In this document: in pieces, positions 16,591 through 20,241 of the stretch
How the letters are laid out: each line of letters opens with the position of its first letter
Numbering within the stretch: position 1 is the first letter of the stretch
Source of the DNA: Reticulitermes lucifugus
Lineage: Eukaryota; Arthropoda; Insecta; Blattodea; Rhinotermitidae
Reading direction: 5' to 3'
DNA length: 20,241 nt
Assembly (NCBI GenBank): GCA_026260175.1
Contig: JAKCWW010002705.1
Span: 34,171-54,411 of the forward strand
Notes under the pieces: model-generated
What the model saw: only the letters and a program-made list of their open reading frames with translations
Told to the model about the DNA's origin: nothing
Databases searched by the model: none
Translations under genes and position numbers: made by a program

Positions 16591-19500
16591 TGATTCCGCA
16601 TTTAATTTCGAATCTGAAGCCTAAAGTGCAGCTAGGTAATGGTGTTTATATGTATATATATTTATGTGTATCTCATTAAGTTCCTGCCTCGCAGAAAGCA
16701 AAATTCTTTCCCATTTCAAGCAAAAAATCGTTAATGCTATGCAAAATGTAAGCGCGATTTATACAAAGAAATACAAAAAAAACGTAAATAAATTATGTGG
16801 TGGAAACTAGAGAGTTATTTAATGTTAAAGTAGGAGGTATATGCAGTTACCACTGTGCTTTGAAGTGTTCAGGAGCAAGAATCAGCTTCACTGAAGAGAA
16901 CCAACCTAGCATTTACTATGGAACTGATCAGTTAAAGCGAGTGCCACAAGACATTGCTTTCCGGAAAGAGGATGGAAAAGTTTTACGTACTGTGCATTCC
17001 ATTATAATATTTACCAAAAGTTGTAAACACTGCATGGTGTCCTGAAACGTCTAGAGTCGAATGACACCAACAACTGATCTGATATAAAAAAGATTATTAA
17101 AATTTATTTAAGATTTTGAATTAAAACTGAATAATACTTTTTCGATTAATTTCTTATCTAAATCACAATTCCTTTCTTTCGTCCTTCCGTTCGTCCGGCC
17201 GTCTCTATCGAGAAAGTAACGGTTACGTAACAGGAAGAAATTTATGCATGTCAGCGCCTTGCATCTATAGCTTCTGCCCTCCTACCCATTAAGTAGTTCT
17301 TAATTACTTTTATGCTGCTGTGAAGAGGAATCGATCTTACTTGTAGATGCAGTGCTCAAAGAAAATACGAGTTTGAAACATAGGTCTACATTTAATAAGG
17401 CATATAACACCTGTTATACAGCCTGTTTAAATTACCTAGAGTGTGTGTATTGACAATTAAAATTAATACTGATTGTTTACTCATATAATGCAAGTTTTAG
17501 TTTTGATTTCTCGAAAATCTGAATGAATGTGCACTACCAGTGGATGTTTTATGTAAAGTTAATACATGTGTATTACAAGGCAAAAATTCGTCACGTTTTC
17601 AATTACTTGTTTGCAGTGCACATGACATCAGCTCTGACGTGGTTGTTGTGTAAAAAGTGGAAACATTTATAAAGCACTCTTATTTCTTTGTGATTTGCAT
17701 GGAATAATCAGTTTTTCCTTAGGTATAGAAGCAGTTCGGTATCCAAATCTAGAGTCAATAACAGAGCTAACGTGTCAGAATTGTTACGCTGTTCTTACAT
17801 TTCTCTACATATTTCTTGTTCAAACGAGTCATTAACTAGAGTTCCTATTTTCAGAGCCAGTTCATGTGGTGGAAATTCAACTACAGATTAACTTTTAAGA
17901 TACTCCATATGAATGCTATTTCATTCAGTTCTTTTCCTGAAAAAACAAAAAAACAAAAAAAATTTAAATTCTTCTTTCAAAATTTTCTCGAAGATTTTAT
18001 TTTTCATGAGGCAAGATACTTCACCAGGTCAGGCAAATATATTTTTATTCTTGATATACCAGATATTTCAGTGATTATATCTGCACGAAATACGCATTTA
18101 CCTAATAAGCTATGACTCTCACATGTCATGTAGAATTGTAATTTCAAGGAGTTTAATAAGCAAGTTGGTGAATGCTTTCTCTCATTTTTCGGCGTTTTGT
18201 GCCTGATTTATTTATCTAATGCCTTGCCAAAAGCGTGACGAATTTGTTGAAAACTCTGCTTTATATATCCTAAATGTGCCGCACAATCGGTTAAGTCTTG
18301 CCTAACAACTTTACAAAATACATTATATCTTTGCCATCAAAGACATTGCCAATGTGGCCAGTTACGTCTCCGAATAATGTGTCCAGGAAAGTAATGGATC
18401 ATGCTTTAACCATGGATGCTCTGTCTCATATAATATGCTTAACATTTCATAACAGCTGATTATGGGTGCCTTTTGTTTTTATTCCGGAAACGGAATTACC
18501 TAACAGCGAGAAGGAAATAAATTATAATAGAACGAGATGGTCTTCCTGCTGATAAGGAACTAATCCCTGTCAATGAGACGTTTGTAAATAACAATAGTTA
18601 CTGATCCCTCGCCACCTTGAACAAGAAAGTACTTTGACTTCTCTGATCTGAGAGAACGGATGATATTTCATTCATTAAGATTATTTGACTTTGTTCGGTT
18701 TTCATTACATGCGAGATTTAGGGTTCTCAAAGTGGTGGTTATGAAGAGTCAAGCCTTGCGTGATGTCACGCCCTGTGAGCTGGTTGGTGACTAGTTAGTT
18801 TATGAGATAATGTGGAAAAATATGGTACAGCCTGACAGGCCACAGGTGACAATGGTTACGTAAATGCGCCTCAATATTACGTTATACGTACAGCGCGTAT
18901 GTTGCCGACTAACTGCTGCATGATGCTAGCTTCCCTCTATACATCAAATATTACGTTACGAAAACTTACATTGAATCTCTGAACGTGTATCTCAAGTCTC
19001 TCACACCGCAGTCTTTTTCTGCTTTAGAATACCTTCTACTTCTCTTGAATTTTGTGTCTCAGTTTTAATTTTTCTGTGCGTGAGAGTTCCCCCAAACATA
19101 GAATGACTCAAATTTTACATTTTTAAAGTTACAGAACGCCGCCTTCAGTTTAGTTAGCAAGGTAATTGAGATTCTTTGTGAAAGAAGTATACAAATATAT
19201 GCAAATATCTGTCTCAGTTCGTTTGGCATTCAAAAGGCTGATCCTGTTTGCATGAAGCTCTCTAATTCATCATCGCCTGACGGTAAATGTAATTTAATTG
19301 AAGCTTATGTTTGTAGCGCAAATATCGTCGTTTACAATTTTGACATCATTGAATTATTCCTACACTGTCACATCAAAATAATGTTCTTAGCCTAGCGTTT
19401 CACAAATAAGAGGTCTCGGTATTCTCTCATTTACTCTGCCATTCCAGACTCTTTATTATAGTGAGATTTACCGCGATTCTTTTTGTTCCAACTTTGCTCT

Positions 19501-19740
19501 TGTCTACATCACTCTCAGGTTCACGCTGATGTGTTGTGTGCCTTATACTTCCATTGCACTTCTGTCTTGGCGACCTCCCAGACGTAATACATGTATATAA
19601 GGAGCACTTGTACGTAATGCAAAGGTGTACACATTACAGCACTAACGATAATTACTCAAATACAGCTATATCGTAATTTAGTGTTGCGCTTTTGTTTGAG
19701 ACTTCCGGTCTTCTGGGATGCAATTCTGTGTCGTCGGGCA
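16591..19740. other. AT-rich stretch without a supported gene
   Basis: The only ORF with non-repetitive, mixed composition is 82 codons long (+, 16797-17045), with an internal EENQPSIYYGTDQLKRVPQD segment. No domain or splice context supports it as an exon. Low-complexity features are a pyrimidine-rich (YYCG)-like tract at 17171-17206 and an A-rich tract at 17941-17964. The 83-codon ORF at 17864-18115 includes that A tract and looks spurious. A TATATAAGG lies near 19595 but has no transcript evidence. Confidence 0.4.
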
Positions 19741-19800
19741 AGCGGCTTTCGACGTTTCGGAGAATTCCGTCGCCTTCATCATCTAGGGTTCAAAATCTCT
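19741..19800 (-). repeat. Retroelement 3'-end scrap with GAAACGTCG stem-loop motif
   Basis: Minus strand: ATGATGA (19782-19776), A (19775), GGCGA (19774-19770), loop CGGAAT, TCTCC (19763-19759), GAAAC (19758-19754), GTCG, then AAA in place of GTA. Stem II has four pairs and one C-U mismatch. It is the third minus-strand GAAACGTCG in the window. A 64-codon plus-strand ORF across it (19692-19886) is likely spurious. Confidence 0.45.
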
Positions 19801-20241
19801 CAAGATGCTTTCATAAATATCTTCAAGAATCTGACGTAATTTCAGCATTTCGGTTATCGTGTTCTAGCAACAGCACTACGGTCTAAAGTGACTGGAATTA
19901 TCCGCGTTGGGTTCCTTAACAACGGCGCATCATGTGATTAAATGCTGAAATAATGAACTATCAATAATTTTACAGGGTTCTTTTTTTTTCAAGAAGAACC
20001 ATTTTTATTTCCCACTCTTTCTTACGACTCGCCTTTTTTGGAGGAATAGATTGAGATAGTAGATTGAAGGCTTTCCATGCATTGGTTAGGAGAGATCTGT
20101 ACAATTCTCACAGATTTCTGTCCTCACGTCTATATTATATAATGAAGGAAACATAAATTTACCCTGCATCTTGTATAAATATTCTCCAACAGGAAACACA
20201 AAAAACGGCAATGCAAAACCATGCATATGAAAATAACAATA
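19801..20241. other. No gene seen; T-rich hairpin
   Basis: GGTTCTT (19976-19982) pairs with AAGAACC (19994-20000) around a T-rich loop. It resembles no known terminator in this eukaryotic context. Nothing else recognised. Confidence 0.4.

Noticed and set aside
19594..19602. TATATAAGG as a core promoter or LTR TATA box
   Set aside because: A single TATA-like string is expected by chance in AT-rich DNA; no matching LTR repeat or transcript start signal is visible nearby.
19976..20000. Hairpin followed by T-rich sequence as a terminator
   Set aside because: The T run is in the loop rather than after the stem, and intrinsic terminators of bacterial type are not expected in this insect-like sequence.
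1..20241. CRISPR array, operons, prophage or other bacterial-type system
   Set aside because: No regularly spaced unique spacers, no long ORFs, no ribosome-binding patterns; the retroelement content is that of an insect nuclear genome.

Overview
The window looks like intergenic DNA from a large, AT-rich, repeat-laden insect genome, most likely cockroach or termite (Blattodea). That assignment rests on recognising several retroelement fragments that I remember as abundant in cockroach and other insect assemblies; it is recollection, not a search. I see no intact host protein gene, rRNA, true tRNA gene, CRISPR array or bacterial-type operon. Nearly all short ORFs here are chance ORFs or pieces and antisense shadows of dead transposons.

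Layout. Positions 1-1000 hold two minus-strand retroelement 3' scraps that share a GAAACGTCGGTA motif, and a five-unit, about 40-bp minisatellite (212-402). Positions 1595-3000 hold a 'GGEWS' coding-like repeat, a LINE reverse-transcriptase (RT) tail on the plus strand (1889-2350) and a second LINE tail on the minus strand (2768-3000). Positions 3.0-10.7 kb are mostly AT-rich sequence without recognisable genes, broken by one more eroded LINE tail (7502-7670). From 10.7 to 16.6 kb repeats are dense: a 1.1-kb purine-rich LINE remnant of another family (10726-11835), three 50-bp tandem units, a tRNA-derived SINE, a (CTA)8(GTA)6 palindromic microsatellite, and two copies of one LINE family. One of these copies is split by a fold-back insertion with a 12-bp target-site duplication; the other is split by a tRNA-derived SINE with an imperfect target-site duplication. 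An oppositely oriented copy of that SINE follows at 15692-15948, and a known-type 'ETLV...TRRHNPE' insect repeat lies at 16431-16590. The rest is unassigned AT-rich DNA except for one more GAAACGTCG motif near 19750.

The LINE pieces are 3' ends with stop codons and frameshifts, so nothing here is predicted to be active. The most interesting signal is a recurrent small RNA-like fold, (C)TGATGA - one base - about 5-bp stem-loop - GAAAC - NNNN - GTA. It is nearly complete in both arms of the fold-back element and degenerate in three other scraps. It resembles a minimal hammerhead ribozyme core with a very short stem III, but has one extra base before stem II, so activity is an open question.
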